A DNA stretch of 45,617 nucleotides from Muribaculaceae bacterium (GCA_017477555.1 JAFUVK010000040.1:1-45617); one strand, 5' to 3'. Positions 24,712 to 34,459 are shown, counted from the stretch's first letter. Notes: generated by a model from the letters alone, not told the origin. Translations and numbers: made by a program.

Positions 24712-26178
24712 TCAGCCAACGGGTTGATCGCAACTGGACTTGGTTCTTCTGATGCGCCACCCCAAGGCTGCGATAAGGAGGGTCATCACCGGACACAGCA
24801 AGTTGAAGAAGCTATAAGGCAAATAGGTCAGCGTGGGCACACCCAGCACAGTGGCCTGCGTCATGCCACAAGTGTTCCATGGCACCAGCACCGAGGTCAC
24901 CGTGACCGAGTCTTCGGTCGTACGGCTCAGCAGACGCCGCTCATAGCCTTCCTGATCATATACCCCTCGAAACATGTCGGCACCCAGTACGATACTGATA
25001 TACTGATCGCCGGTGGTGAGGTTAAGAAGCAATCCCGTAGCTACTGTGGACCCTACAAGTGTGAATCGTGTGCGCACCCATCGCACAATCTGGCGCGTGA
25101 TGCTCTCAATCATGCCACTGGCCACCATCACTGCCCCGAAGCACATCGCGCAAATGATGAGCCATATGGTGTTGAGCATACCGGCCATACCACCAGTCGA
25201 CACCAGCTCATTGAGTGCTGCAAATCCCGTATCGACTGAGGTCGAGCCAAAGTAAGTGATGGCCAGTCCGCGGGTCAATGCCGCTACTGTGCCCTGCTCA
25301 GCACCGCCAGCAACCTGTGTGAGGATGTGCGGTTGCAGAATGAGTGCCCCCACCCCAGCCATCAGCGACGACACAAACAGCACAATCAACGACGGCACCT
25401 TGCGGGCAATGAGCAAACCCGTGGCTAGTGGCACCAACAGTGTCCACAACGAGATGTTGAATGTCGCTTCCAGGCCGTGAGTGTACTGCTCAACGTTCAG
25501 CGCACCCTGTGTATCGAAAGTCAATCCCACAATCATATAGACCACAAGCGCAATCAGCATAGCCGGCACGGTGGTGTGTATCATATAGCGGATGTGGTCG
25601 AAAATGTCGACTCCCGCAGCCGACGAGGCCAGGATGGTGGTATCGCTCAACGGCGACATCTTGTCGCCAAAGTAGGCTCCTGAAATAATGGCGCCAGCAG
25701 TCCACGCCGTGCTGATGCCCAGTGCCTGCCCAATGGCCAGCAACGCCACTCCAATGGTGGCGACAGTGGTCCATGAGCTGCCCGAAAGCAGCGACACCAG
25801 CGAGCAGATAACGCATGCACTGAGCAAGAAGAATCGTGGCGACAAGATCTGCACACCGTAGTAAATGAGCGTAGGCACCACACCGCTAATCATCCACGAT
25901 CCCGACAACATGCCCACAGCCAGCAAAATCATCAGTGTGACAAAGATGCCGCCCATCGTCTGAGCCATCTGTTGCTCAAAGGCACTCCAGGGCACGTGAT
26001 AAAACACCATCGAGATGGCGACACACACAGCCACACCCAGCAGTAGGGCGGTCTGGCTGCAGCCTGAGAGCGCGTCGCTGCCAAACAGAGTGACAGCGAC
26101 AACCAGCAGGCCAATAAGCACCACAATGGGTATAATAGCCACCAGCGGATGGGGGAGTCGGCGAAAATTATCGGTCAT
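24712..26178 (-). CDS. nhaC: NhaC-family Na+/H+ antiporter
   Basis: This 488-residue inner-membrane antiporter has about 12 helices. Typical NhaC segments are GMLSGSWMISGVVPTLIYYG, SLLSGSSWTTVATIGVAL, AGAIISGAYFGDKMSPLSDT with its charged residues inside the membrane, and a C-terminal LNLTTGDQYISIVLG and VPWNTCGM. Members exchange Na+ (some also malate or lactate) for protons. It lies downstream of pheT on the same strand but is separated by 352 bases of repeat-rich spacer with its own -7 box at 26240. Confidence 0.9.
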   Translation of the reverse strand: MTDNFRRLPHPLVAIIPIVVLIGLLVVAVTLFGSDALSGCSQTALLLGVAVCVAISMVFYHVPWSAFEQQMAQTMGGIFVTLMILLAVGMLSGSWMISGVVPTLIYYGVQILSPRFFLLSACVICSLVSLLSGSSWTTVATIGVALLAIGQALGISTAWTAGAIISGAYFGDKMSPLSDTTILASSAAGVDIFDHIRYMIHTTVPAMLIALVVYMIVGLTFDTQGALNVEQYTHGLEATFNISLWTLLVPLATGLLIARKVPSLIVLFVSSLMAGVGALILQPHILTQVAGGAEQGTVAALTRGLAITYFGSTSVDTGFAALNELVSTGGMAGMLNTIWLIICAMCFGAVMVASGMIESITRQIVRWVRTRFTLVGSTVATGLLLNLTTGDQYISIVLGADMFRGVYDQEGYERRLLSRTTEDSVTVTSVLVPWNTCGMTQATVLGVPTLTYLPYSFFNLLCPVMTLLIAALGWRIRRTKSSCDQPVG

Positions 26179-26530
26179 GGGTCAAATCGGTTGATTGTTA
26201 ATGGTTTATAGTTTATAGTTATTCAAGTTTGTTACAACTCAAAGTTAAGCAGCTCCCACTCTAAAATAGATGAGGTCGGGGGGGAGGAGTGTGTCAGCTA
26301 TTAAGCATCCCGATTGCGGTTGTCATACCACCCCCAACCCCTCCTATCTTAGGAGGGGAGCTGGTTACAATTGCCCAACACAGGCATATACTGCAATCTT
26401 TAATTCCTAACTTCAATTAACAGTTTATAGTTAACAGTTATGCCAAACTACACCGTTGAGCTATAGACAAATAACTATTAACTATAAACTGTTAACGCGG
26501 GTTCTAAAAATTGCAACTATTTTAGCAGCA
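26179..26530. repeat. repeat-rich spacer between pheT and nhaC
   Basis: There is no gene here. From nhaC outward it holds 7-bp TTTATAG units (about 26198-26222), a C/G-rich region with a perfect 9-bp stem CCCCTCCTA/TAGGAGGGG at 26338-26358, and a large A+T-rich inverted repeat with arms 26417-26440 and 26472-26495 (23 of 24 positions pair). Each arm of the last is built from 7-bp units of the TTAACAG/TTTATAG type. The inverted repeat could fold at the end of the pheT mRNA. Confidence 0.75.
26240..26247 (-). promoter_or_regulatory. -7 box before nhaC
   Basis: The minus strand reads TAACTTTG, about 62 bases before the start codon at 26178. No -33 element at the right distance was found. Confidence 0.4.
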
Positions 26531-28996
26531 TCAGCGCAACTGGGCACCGAGTTGGGTCTCAAGGGCCTTGATGACCCGCTGCATCACGGCATCAATCTGC
26601 TTGTCTTGCAGGGTCTTCTGGTCATCCTGCAGCAACATGCTGATGGCATAAGACTTCTTGCCAGCTGCCAGCTTGTTGCTCTCGTAGACGTCAAACAGGT
26701 TGACCTCGCGCAAGAGCTTTCGGTCGCAGCTCACGACCACACGGCGAATGTCATCGTAGCTCACCTCGCGGTCGACCAGCAGGGCCAAGTCGCGCCGCAC
26801 GGGCAACGTCTTGGGCAGGTCGCGGTACTTGATATCCTTCTTGGCGGCCATCTTGCATGCCAGCTTCCAGTCGACCTGGGCATAGAACACCTCCTGGTCC
26901 ACATCGGTGACCTTGAGCACCTTGCCAGTGACCACGCCCAGCGTAGCCACCACCTTTCCGCCACGGTTCTTGTAGGTCAGCGCAGGTTCAACGGTATCGT
27001 CGGCGGTCTGCTCCAGGACCATGTCGTTCACGTCGATGCCCATATTGACCAGCACATTCTCCAGGTCGCTCTTCAAGTCATAGACGGTGACGCGACGTGC
27101 CTTGTCGGCCCACGAGTCGCCATGGTTGTTTCCGGTCATCCACAGTCCCAGCATGGTGCTCTCACTGTAGGGCGCCAACGCTTTCTCTTCCTGGCTCACT
27201 GTGCCGTCGTAGCGGTAGACATTACCAAACTCATACAGACGCAGGTTCTGGTTCTTGTGGTTGATGTTTCGTGCCACACTCTCCATGCCACCGAAGAGCA
27301 GCGTCTGGCGCATGACGTTGAGGTCGCTGCTCAGCGGGTTCATGATGTGCACACAGTATGCCTCGGGATAAGTCTCGCACGCGGCATAATATGCAGCCGG
27401 TGTGAGTGAGTTATTCATCATCTCGTGGTAGCCCAGCGAAGTGAGCTGGTTGCTGATGTGCTCCTGCATGTTGTCGGCAAAGTCGACCTGATCTTGCTGG
27501 CTCAGGCTCACATGCATACTGTGGCTGAACTCGATGTTGTTGTAACCATAGACACGCAAGATGTCCTCGACCACATCGCACGGACGCTGCACGTCAACAC
27601 GATAAGTGGGCACTTCGAGTTTCAGTCCCTGTGCATCCTCGGCCACAATCTTCATCTCCAGGCTGGTGACGATGCTCTTGATGGTGTCGTGATGCAACTC
27701 CTTGCCGATGAGTCCGGTCACATAGTCATAATGCAGGTCGACCGGGAATCCGGGGAAGTCATGCGCCTTGACATCGACAATGTCGCCGCAAATCTCCCCA
27801 CCGGCCAGTTGCTTGACCAGCATGGCGGCCAACTTGAGGTTATAGACCGTCTCGTTGGGGTCGATGCCGCGCTCAAAGCGGAACGATGCGTCGGTGTTCA
27901 GCCCGAAGCGGCGTGCCGTCTTGCGTATCCACGTGGGGTGGAAATAGGCACTCTCGAGGAAGACGTCGGTCGTGTGCTCGGTCACACCCGAGTCCAGGCC
28001 GCCAAACACGCCACCGATACACATCTCGTCGACATCGTTGCAAATCATCAGGTCGCGGTCGGTGAGTGTGCGCTCCACGCCGTCGAGTGTGACAAACTTC
28101 GTGCCCACCGGTGCCGTGCGCACCACCACCCGGTCGCCCTTAACCTTGGCCAGGTCAAAGCAGTGCATGGGCTGTCCCATGCCCAGTAGCATATAGTTGG
28201 TGATGTCGACGATGACGTTGATGGGCCGCTGTCCCACGGCCAGGAGCCAGTCGCGCAGCCACTTGGGGCTCTCGCCCACATTCACGCCACGGACAGTGAT
28301 GCCGCTGTAGCGCGGACAGGCCTCGGCGTTGAGCACTTCCACAGGAATGCCACCGTCGGCTCGGTCAATCTTGAAGTCATCCACGCTGGGTTTTGTCAGC
28401 ACGCCCTTGCGTCCATTCTGCTTGCACCATGCTGCCAGGTCGCGCGCCACACCATAGTGCGACGCACCGTCGATGCGGTTGGGTGTGAGGTCGACCTCGA
28501 TGAGCCAGTCGTCTTCGATGCCATAGTACTGTGCCGCCGGCATTCCCACCGGGGTGTCGTCGGGCAACACAATGATGCCGTCGTGGCTGGTGCCAACGCC
28601 TATCTCATCCTCAGCGCAAATCATGCCCAGCGACTCCTCGCCTCGCATCTTCGAGCGCTTGATGGTAAACTCCTGGTCGCCATCGTAGAGTTTTGTTCCC
28701 AGCGTGGCGACAATCACCTTCTGGCCAGCGGCAACATTGGGAGCGCCGCACACAATCTGCACAGCAGGTTCACCATTGCCCAGGTCCACTGTGGTGATGT
28801 GCAGGTGGTCGCTGTTAGGGTGGTCAATGCAGGTGAGCACGTGGCCCACAACGAGCCCGCGGAGTCCTCCACGGATGGTCTCGACACGCTCCAGTGCTCC
28901 CACTTCCAGTCCCAGACTGGTCAGTGCCACACTCACCTCATCGGGTGTAAGGTCGGTGTCGATGTAGTGTTTCAGCCATTTATACGAAATGTTCAT
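26531..28996 (-). CDS. pheT: phenylalanine--tRNA ligase beta subunit
   Basis: This 821-residue subunit pairs with PheS (not in the window) to charge tRNA-Phe. Domains in order: N-terminal MNISYKWLKHYID; an EMAP-type tRNA-binding domain (about 40-150); B3/B4 editing domain (about 210-390, LTPNRIDGASHYGVARD just before it); B5 (about 400-475); the catalytic-like core (about 480-680); and the FDX-ACB anticodon-binding domain (about 725-821, KTLPVRRDLALLVD). All are complete and the length is normal. It is divergent from the TPR/AraC regulator. Confidence 0.96.
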   Translation of the reverse strand: MNISYKWLKHYIDTDLTPDEVSVALTSLGLEVGALERVETIRGGLRGLVVGHVLTCIDHPNSDHLHITTVDLGNGEPAVQIVCGAPNVAAGQKVIVATLGTKLYDGDQEFTIKRSKMRGEESLGMICAEDEIGVGTSHDGIIVLPDDTPVGMPAAQYYGIEDDWLIEVDLTPNRIDGASHYGVARDLAAWCKQNGRKGVLTKPSVDDFKIDRADGGIPVEVLNAEACPRYSGITVRGVNVGESPKWLRDWLLAVGQRPINVIVDITNYMLLGMGQPMHCFDLAKVKGDRVVVRTAPVGTKFVTLDGVERTLTDRDLMICNDVDEMCIGGVFGGLDSGVTEHTTDVFLESAYFHPTWIRKTARRFGLNTDASFRFERGIDPNETVYNLKLAAMLVKQLAGGEICGDIVDVKAHDFPGFPVDLHYDYVTGLIGKELHHDTIKSIVTSLEMKIVAEDAQGLKLEVPTYRVDVQRPCDVVEDILRVYGYNNIEFSHSMHVSLSQQDQVDFADNMQEHISNQLTSLGYHEMMNNSLTPAAYYAACETYPEAYCVHIMNPLSSDLNVMRQTLLFGGMESVARNINHKNQNLRLYEFGNVYRYDGTVSQEEKALAPYSESTMLGLWMTGNNHGDSWADKARRVTVYDLKSDLENVLVNMGIDVNDMVLEQTADDTVEPALTYKNRGGKVVATLGVVTGKVLKVTDVDQEVFYAQVDWKLACKMAAKKDIKYRDLPKTLPVRRDLALLVDREVSYDDIRRVVVSCDRKLLREVNLFDVYESNKLAAGKKSYAISMLLQDDQKTLQDKQIDAVMQRVIKALETQLGAQLR

Positions 28997-29073
28997 ATCT
29001 TTGTTTGTTTCGAGTTTCGTGTTTTGAGTTGAACCGTCCGCCAGTTAAAGGGGGATTCTTGCGTTTCAACCTG

Positions 29074-29081
29074 CAAAGATA
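29074..29081 (-). promoter_or_regulatory. -7 box of pheT
   Basis: The minus strand reads TATCTTTG, about 77 bases before the pheT start. No well-placed -33 was seen. The remaining spacer to 29288 holds no gene and the oppositely directed promoter of the regulator. Confidence 0.45.
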
Positions 29082-29174
29082 CGACAATAAATTGAAAGTT
29101 GGCCAGTTGAGCCGGTTGTTTTTCACTTTTTTGTGCAACAACGGCATCATAGAAAGATTTTTTGCGCCGCCCGG

Positions 29175-29204
29175 TTGCAGTATGACAAATTATTCGTACT
29201 TTTG
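29175..29204 (+). promoter_or_regulatory. Bacteroidales-type promoter of the TPR/AraC regulator
   Basis: TTG at 29175-29177 and TACTTTTG at 29197-29204 are separated by 19 bases, the expected layout. The start codon at 29289 follows about 80 bases later. Confidence 0.65.
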
Positions 29205-29288
29205 CCACTATAATCGAAGCAGTCCCTGCTGTCTCGACTAGAGTCTAAACCTAGCGTCTGACTGAAGTATTATTTCAATTAAAAAAGA

Positions 29289-30839
29289 ATGAGCTTACGA
29301 AGGCTGGTGATACTACTGCGTGATGCCGTGTTATGCATGGCACTGCTGCTGTTGTGCCAGTGCTCGCCCGGCAGCCAGAGCCACAAGTCGCCCGACTCCA
29401 CCACACTCCACTACTACCAGAAGGCCCAAGAAGCCGCCAAGGCGAACAACCTCAACCAGATGCTGCACGACTACTACCTCTTCTTGCGTCTGGCACAGGA
29501 CCAGCCCGAGACGTATGCCAGTCAGTTGATTACGTCCTATATCGACATCGGCAACCTGTTTGTCACGCACAGCGACTTTACTTCGGCCAAGGCCTACTAT
29601 GACAAGGGCTTCACCTTGTCGCAGACTCATGGCAATGCCGACGAACAACTGCAGCTGATGCTGGGCCTGTGCCAGACCAGCCTCTATACCGGCGACACAG
29701 CTGCGGCACGGCAGTGGAACAATCAGATACTGAACCTCACCGCAGCCCCCAAGGCAAAGCGACAACATCTCTACTACCTGAACCACGCCTCCGACCTGAT
29801 GTTGCAACAACGCCTCGACAGTGCCGAGTGGTACTACTTGACTGACCTGCAACTGATTGAGGCTCACGACATCGGCATCGAGGAGAAGTTCAACTCGTTG
29901 CTATCGCTGAGCAAGTGCTACTCGGCACAAAATGAAATAGACTCGGCACTGCACTACGCCCACCAGGCCCTGAACAATGCCGACTACAGCAACATCCCGG
30001 CCATGCGCAAACTCATCGCCATGCGCACCATGGCGCGCCTGTATGCCCGCAAGGGCGACGTCGAGCAGACCGCTCACTACCAGACGCTGTGCTACGACCT
30101 GCGCGACTCGGTGGAAAACCTGCGCGACTTCCTGGCCATCAAGAGCGAGCAGGAGCAGTTTGAGGAAGCACAATCGCAGGCATCCATCATGCGTCTGGCC
30201 ACATCCAACTCGCGCCTACAGAACATGTTGTTGCTGGGCACCGGCCTCGTGTTGTTGCTCCTGGCGTTCGCCTACTACGTCCTGCGCCAGAAGCGCAAGA
30301 CCGACATGAACAACCGGGCACTGTTTGAGCGCAACAAGGAGCTGCTACACATTGAGCAGGACTACAAGCAACTACTTCAGTTGTCCGGGCATCACGACGG
30401 CGACCACGATGCCGCTAATCCCCTTGAGTCAGCGCAGCCCAGTGTGACACATGAGCTTGACCAAGCGCTGTGGCAGCGCATACTGGCCGTTATGGACACG
30501 CTCGACGAGCTGTGCAAACCCGACTTCGGTCTGTTGCGCCTGACGGCGCTAGTCGAGTCGAACACGACCTACGTCAGCCAGACCATCAAGACCGCAACCG
30601 GCAAGAATGTGCCCACATTCATCAATGAGTACCGTGTGCGTGAGGCATGCCGCCGCCTGCTCGACACAGCCCACTACGGTAACCTTACTCTTCAAGCTCT
30701 GGCTCAAGGAGTGGGGTTCACCTCGCAGTCGACATTCAACCGCGCATTCAAGCAATCCACAGGGCTCACCCCTGTCGTGTATCGGCGGCTGTCCAAGCAG
30801 CAGTCGGACAGTGGCAAAGTCGCCCCTCCCACCCAATAA
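29289..30839 (+). CDS. membrane-anchored TPR sensor with AraC-type DNA-binding domain
   Basis: This 516-residue protein is built like the one-protein regulators common in Bacteroidales. It has a signal-like N-terminus with a lipobox-like LLLLCQC (residues 19-25), TPR-type helical repeats at about 38-290 outside the membrane, one transmembrane helix at 313-332 and a basic coiled segment (RQKRKTD...). The cytoplasmic AraC-type helix-turn-helix domain covers about 410-502 (LRLTALVESNTTYVSQTIK and VGFTSQSTFNRAFKQSTG). It would sense something outside or in the membrane and act on DNA directly. The large secreted GLUG protein 155 bp downstream is the obvious candidate target. What it senses is unknown. 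Confidence 0.88.
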   Translation: MSLRRLVILLRDAVLCMALLLLCQCSPGSQSHKSPDSTTLHYYQKAQEAAKANNLNQMLHDYYLFLRLAQDQPETYASQLITSYIDIGNLFVTHSDFTSAKAYYDKGFTLSQTHGNADEQLQLMLGLCQTSLYTGDTAAARQWNNQILNLTAAPKAKRQHLYYLNHASDLMLQQRLDSAEWYYLTDLQLIEAHDIGIEEKFNSLLSLSKCYSAQNEIDSALHYAHQALNNADYSNIPAMRKLIAMRTMARLYARKGDVEQTAHYQTLCYDLRDSVENLRDFLAIKSEQEQFEEAQSQASIMRLATSNSRLQNMLLLGTGLVLLLLAFAYYVLRQKRKTDMNNRALFERNKELLHIEQDYKQLLQLSGHHDGDHDAANPLESAQPSVTHELDQALWQRILAVMDTLDELCKPDFGLLRLTALVESNTTYVSQTIKTATGKNVPTFINEYRVREACRRLLDTAHYGNLTLQALAQGVGFTSQSTFNRAFKQSTGLTPVVYRRLSKQQSDSGKVAPPTQ

Positions 30840-30903
30840 CAACACCCACAGTGCCTGCATTTTAGACCAAAGTTTGTGCATTTTTTGAAAATGACTGATA
30901 TTT

Positions 30904-30935
30904 CATGCGCCCAGCTGTAGCCTTTTGGGCGCATG
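30904..30935. promoter_or_regulatory. perfect 10-bp inverted repeat: operator or terminator
   Basis: CATGCGCCCA (30904-30913) and TGGGCGCATG (30926-30935) are exact inverted copies around a 12-base loop. The right arm ends 4 bases before the -7 box of the GLUG gene and replaces a normal -33 element. It could be a binding site for the AraC-type regulator encoded just upstream, or the terminator of that gene; no T-run follows, which favours an operator. Confidence 0.55.
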
Positions 30936-30939
30936 ATTG

Positions 30940-30947
30940 TATCTTTG
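30940..30947 (+). promoter_or_regulatory. -7 box of the GLUG-repeat protein gene
   Basis: TATCTTTG matches TAnnTTTG, 47 bases before the start codon. The missing -33 element fits a promoter that depends on an activator bound at the adjacent inverted repeat. Confidence 0.5.
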
Positions 30948-30994
30948 CATAACAAAATGCGAACAAATCATTACTAACCTAAAATGCATCGATT

Positions 30995-33900
30995 ATGAAA
31001 AAAATCCTGTACTTATTGCTGGGTGCGGCCATGGCCCTGCCCATGAGTGCCGGCCAATCGGGCTCGCCACAGCTGGCAGACGCCAGTCAGATCGTGGCAG
31101 TCGACGCACAGGCTGTGCGGCAGGCACCATCCATCACCACGGCTCCCCCGGCGCGCATCAGTGCTACATTCGAGCCTTTCGTGGCCACCTACAAGTCGCT
31201 AGTGCGCACCTTGGGCGACGGCGGCAGCCAGGTGCGCGTGGCTACCGATGGCGACTCGCTGGTCATCGCCGACCTGGTGCTGTCTAACGCCGTCATCAAG
31301 GCAGGTGTCGACGGCAACCAACTGTCCATCCCCAACTGGTACTCGGTGGGAAGCATCGAGGGTGTGGGCAACATAGCCTTTGTTGCGCTCAAGATGGTCG
31401 ACAACACGGTGTACATCGACAGCACAGCCACCGCCATCACCGGCACACTGGGTGAGGATGAGACCATCGTGCTCGACGGCATGTTCGGCCTGTTCACCAC
31501 CGAGGCCGAGACAGCATCCTATTACTACGTCGGCAAGGAGTGTGTCATCCAGCGCGGCAACGCCACCATGACAATGAACTACTATGGCACCGACGTGTCG
31601 TTTGCCATCATCGCCAAGCAGAACGGCAATGTGATGACCATTACCAACTTTGGCAACACCGGTCTGACATTCGACGCGCCACTCACCACCGACCGTGAGA
31701 TAGCCATCGGTGGAGGCAAGTTTGCGCGACTCAAGCCAGCCGCCTCGGTGATTGACTTCATGGTTGCGGGCGTGAGCCGCTACACCACCAACGAGGACGG
31801 CACCATCAAGCCCATTATTTATAACCTGTCGCTCAAGGCAGTGGCCGATGGCAACCGGGCCATCACATGGGGGATGTGGTGCGGCACCAACTCGTCGGGA
31901 GCCTACGTGGTGGGGCCTTACATGAATGGCCGCATCGACTTCACCGAGGATGTCGTGTATCCCACCGCTCCCGCCCTAACAGCTCTGTCCGGCACGGGAA
32001 CAGAAACTGACCCATTTATCATCGCCACCACCGACGATTGGCTGGCCGTGGCAACCAACGTGGCTGCAGGCAACTCCCATGTTGGTCACTTCTTCAAGGT
32101 CACTAACGACCTGGACTTCAGCAATCTGGACTTCATGCCCATCGGTGAGGAAACAGAAATGCGCGGCACCATCGACGGACAGATGCACACCATCACCGTG
32201 AATGACGCAGCAGGCACTTCACCTCGAGGTCTGATAGGCCGTCTGGGTGATGACGGTGTGGTGCGCAACCTCAACAGTGCCGGAACATTCGACTTCGGCA
32301 CAGCCATCAATGTGGGCGGCATTGTGGGGCTTACAGGCACAAACGCGCTGATTGAGAACTGCACCAACCAGGCCTCCATCACCACTGGCGGACAGGGTGT
32401 AGGAGGCGTGCTGGGCCACGGCAACAGCAACACTGTGGTCAAGAACTGCAAGAATAAAGGCACCATCCACTACACGGGCGACAACAACAGCACCTGGCTG
32501 GCCGGTGTCGTAGGCTTTGCCACCGGTATGTCGCTCTACGACTGCGGCAACGAGGGCGAGTTTGTCATCGACCAGCCCGACAAGGCCGGCTGCATAGGCG
32601 GCGTGATGTCCTATACCATATTTATGGATGAAATTGTCAACTGCTACAACACGGCCGACATCACAGCCGGACAGTATGTGAGCGGTGTGCAGGCCTACTG
32701 TGCCCAAAATGGGGTGGGGTGGACGCTGTACAAGGGTTGCTACAACACGGGCAACATCACGTCGACCGTCACAGCCACCAATATTCCGCTGGGCGGCGTG
32801 ATGGCGCAAGTGATTGCCGGCTCGCAAGTGATTGACTGCTGGAACTCGGGCGACGTCACCACGGTGGCGTGCAATTCGGCCGGAGGCGTGGCAGGCCGCT
32901 ATCTGGGCAATGCGGCCAATACCGTGGAGCGAGCCATCGTATTCAAGGGTTGCTACAACACGGGTAACATCACCGCCACCGCGGCATCCAACATGACGTT
33001 GGGCGGCGTGATGGGCTTTGGCAACGTTGTGGCTATGGACTCGTGCTGGAACTCTGGCACCATCTCCAACTCACAGTACATCGCCGGTGGCATCATCGGA
33101 CAAATCCAGAACAAGAGCGCACTGTCGAGCATCACCAACAGCTACAACGTGGGCGACATCTACGGTGGCAACTGGGTGGGCGGCATCGCTGGCAATGCAG
33201 CCTTCGACCAATCCATCGACAATTGCTGGAATGCCGGCACCGTCACTGCCAAGAACCGCGCCGGTGGCATAGCAGGATACTCGGCCGAAGGTGTTAAAAT
33301 CAGTCGCTGCTTCAATGTGGGCGACATCGTGTCGACACTCACTGACGGGGGTACGGGCAACACGGCTGCTCACTCCATCGGCGGCATTGGCGGCCACTTT
33401 GCCGGATACGTCACCGACAGCTACAACGCCGGCACTGTGACGGCAGCGTCGCGTGTGGGTGGTATCATTGGCGCTCCCTACCGCAATGCCAACCAGGACA
33501 AGCCCAACTATGTGCATTACCTGAACGGCTGCTACAACGTGGGACAACTCAACGCCCTGCCCGACTCGTGTGGGCACATTGTGGGTGTACACATGCAGAA
33601 CAACGGCACCGTGTGGCGCGAGTACGGCTTCATGCTCAACGGGCAGCTGGCACAGTATGTGGACACGCTTGAGAACTGCCACTACCTGAACACCATCAAT
33701 CTCGATGCCATTGCCGAGGCAGAAGCCGACCAAACGGGACATAGCGCAGCCGAGTTGTGCCAGGCCGACATCAGCGACAACTATACCGCCCCGGCCGAAT
33801 ACTGCTATCCCATCTTGACCACACAGCTCGACAATCCCTACGCACTGCTCTATGCCGTGACCCTCCAGCCCAGTGAAGTCGATGCCGAGAGCGAGGTCAT

Positions 33901-34288
33901 CACCACCAACTTCCATGTCGGTGCCCCACAGGGCGTGACATGGACATCCAGCTACGACGGCCTGATGTTCAACGGCAACGAAGCCGTGTTCACCAGCGCA
34001 GCCTATGAGGGCGAGATTACACTCACGGCGAGCATCGCTGCACAGCCCGCCACAGCAATGCGCGCTCCCGCCGCAGGCGAGCCGCTCACGCGCCAGTTTG
34101 TCATCCAGGTCAACAAGGCCATCAACACTGCTGTCGACCAGGTCAAAACTGCCGGACAAGTCAAGGCCGAGAGCTACTACAACCTGCAAGGCGTGGAAGT
34201 GACGCATCCCGACAGCTACAAGGGCATGCTCATACGTGTCACCGACTACACCGACGGCACTCGCACTAGCCGGAACATAGTCAAGTAA
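30995..34288 (+). CDS. large secreted protein with GLUG-type repeats
   Basis: This 1,097-residue exported protein has a signal peptide (1-19) and a beta-rich N-terminal region (about 50-320). A long array of GLUG-like repeats runs from about 360 to 880: I count about twelve Gly-Gly-[IV]-x-Gly turns (VGGIVGL, VGGVLGH, AGGVAGR, AGGIAGY and others) alternating with NCxNxGxIT-type strands, which predicts an elongated beta-helix. An Ig-like segment (about 960-1030) follows, then a C-terminal module YYNLQGVEV...YTDGTRTSRNIVK that resembles the export/sorting ends of Bacteroidales surface proteins. GLUG proteins are usually adhesins or surface-layer parts; the ligand is unknown. It follows the membrane-anchored AraC-type regulator. 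Confidence 0.82.
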   Translation: MKKILYLLLGAAMALPMSAGQSGSPQLADASQIVAVDAQAVRQAPSITTAPPARISATFEPFVATYKSLVRTLGDGGSQVRVATDGDSLVIADLVLSNAVIKAGVDGNQLSIPNWYSVGSIEGVGNIAFVALKMVDNTVYIDSTATAITGTLGEDETIVLDGMFGLFTTEAETASYYYVGKECVIQRGNATMTMNYYGTDVSFAIIAKQNGNVMTITNFGNTGLTFDAPLTTDREIAIGGGKFARLKPAASVIDFMVAGVSRYTTNEDGTIKPIIYNLSLKAVADGNRAITWGMWCGTNSSGAYVVGPYMNGRIDFTEDVVYPTAPALTALSGTGTETDPFIIATTDDWLAVATNVAAGNSHVGHFFKVTNDLDFSNLDFMPIGEETEMRGTIDGQMHTITVNDAAGTSPRGLIGRLGDDGVVRNLNSAGTFDFGTAINVGGIVGLTGTNALIENCTNQASITTGGQGVGGVLGHGNSNTVVKNCKNKGTIHYTGDNNSTWLAGVVGFATGMSLYDCGNEGEFVIDQPDKAGCIGGVMSYTIFMDEIVNCYNTADITAGQYVSGVQAYCAQNGVGWTLYKGCYNTGNITSTVTATNIPLGGVMAQVIAGSQVIDCWNSGDVTTVACNSAGGVAGRYLGNAANTVERAIVFKGCYNTGNITATAASNMTLGGVMGFGNVVAMDSCWNSGTISNSQYIAGGIIGQIQNKSALSSITNSYNVGDIYGGNWVGGIAGNAAFDQSIDNCWNAGTVTAKNRAGGIAGYSAEGVKISRCFNVGDIVSTLTDGGTGNTAAHSIGGIGGHFAGYVTDSYNAGTVTAASRVGGIIGAPYRNANQDKPNYVHYLNGCYNVGQLNALPDSCGHIVGVHMQNNGTVWREYGFMLNGQLAQYVDTLENCHYLNTINLDAIAEAEADQTGHSAAELCQADISDNYTAPAEYCYPILTTQLDNPYALLYAVTLQPSEVDAESEVITTNFHVGAPQGVTWTSSYDGLMFNGNEAVFTSAAYEGEITLTASIAAQPATAMRAPAAGEPLTRQFVIQVNKAINTAVDQVKTAGQVKAESYYNLQGVEVTHPDSYKGMLIRVTDYTDGTRTSRNIVK

Positions 34289-34316
34289 CATCGCCAGAGC
34301 GCACAACAACACGCAA

Positions 34317-34346
34317 CAGAGCCGGTGGTTCGACCCACCGGCTCTG
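34317..34346 (+). terminator. hairpin terminator after the GLUG protein gene
   Basis: A 12-bp stem (CAGAGCCGGTGG with CCACCGGCTCTG) encloses a 6-base loop, 28 bases after the stop codon. The T-tract after it is weak (CTGTTGCC). Confidence 0.75.
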
Positions 34347-34421
34347 CTGTTGCCATAGTAGCCGATAATCGAAAAAACAAATTTCTCGTCCCCGTAAAGC
34401 CGCCAATTCCCGATTTTTAGC

Positions 34422-34429
34422 TATATTTG
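34422..34429 (+). promoter_or_regulatory. -7 box of the prolyl oligopeptidase gene
   Basis: TATATTTG matches TAnnTTTG, 30 bases before the chosen start codon at 34460. It overlaps an upstream in-frame start at 34427, which argues against that start. Confidence 0.5.
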
Positions 34430-34459
34430 CAGTCCAGAAAACAAAATCCAGTAACCGAT

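Noticed and set aside
28993..29208. A 71-codon minus-strand frame in the pheT/regulator spacer.
   Set aside because: It overlaps the pheT leader and both promoters and matches nothing; a chance frame.
33071..34312. Long open frame on the strand opposite the GLUG protein gene; similar long antisense frames lie at 3467-4480, 6370-7143, 12324-13400 and 26456-27409.
   Set aside because: They are shadows caused by high G+C in real genes: no family match, low-complexity His/Val/Ala-rich translations and no start context.
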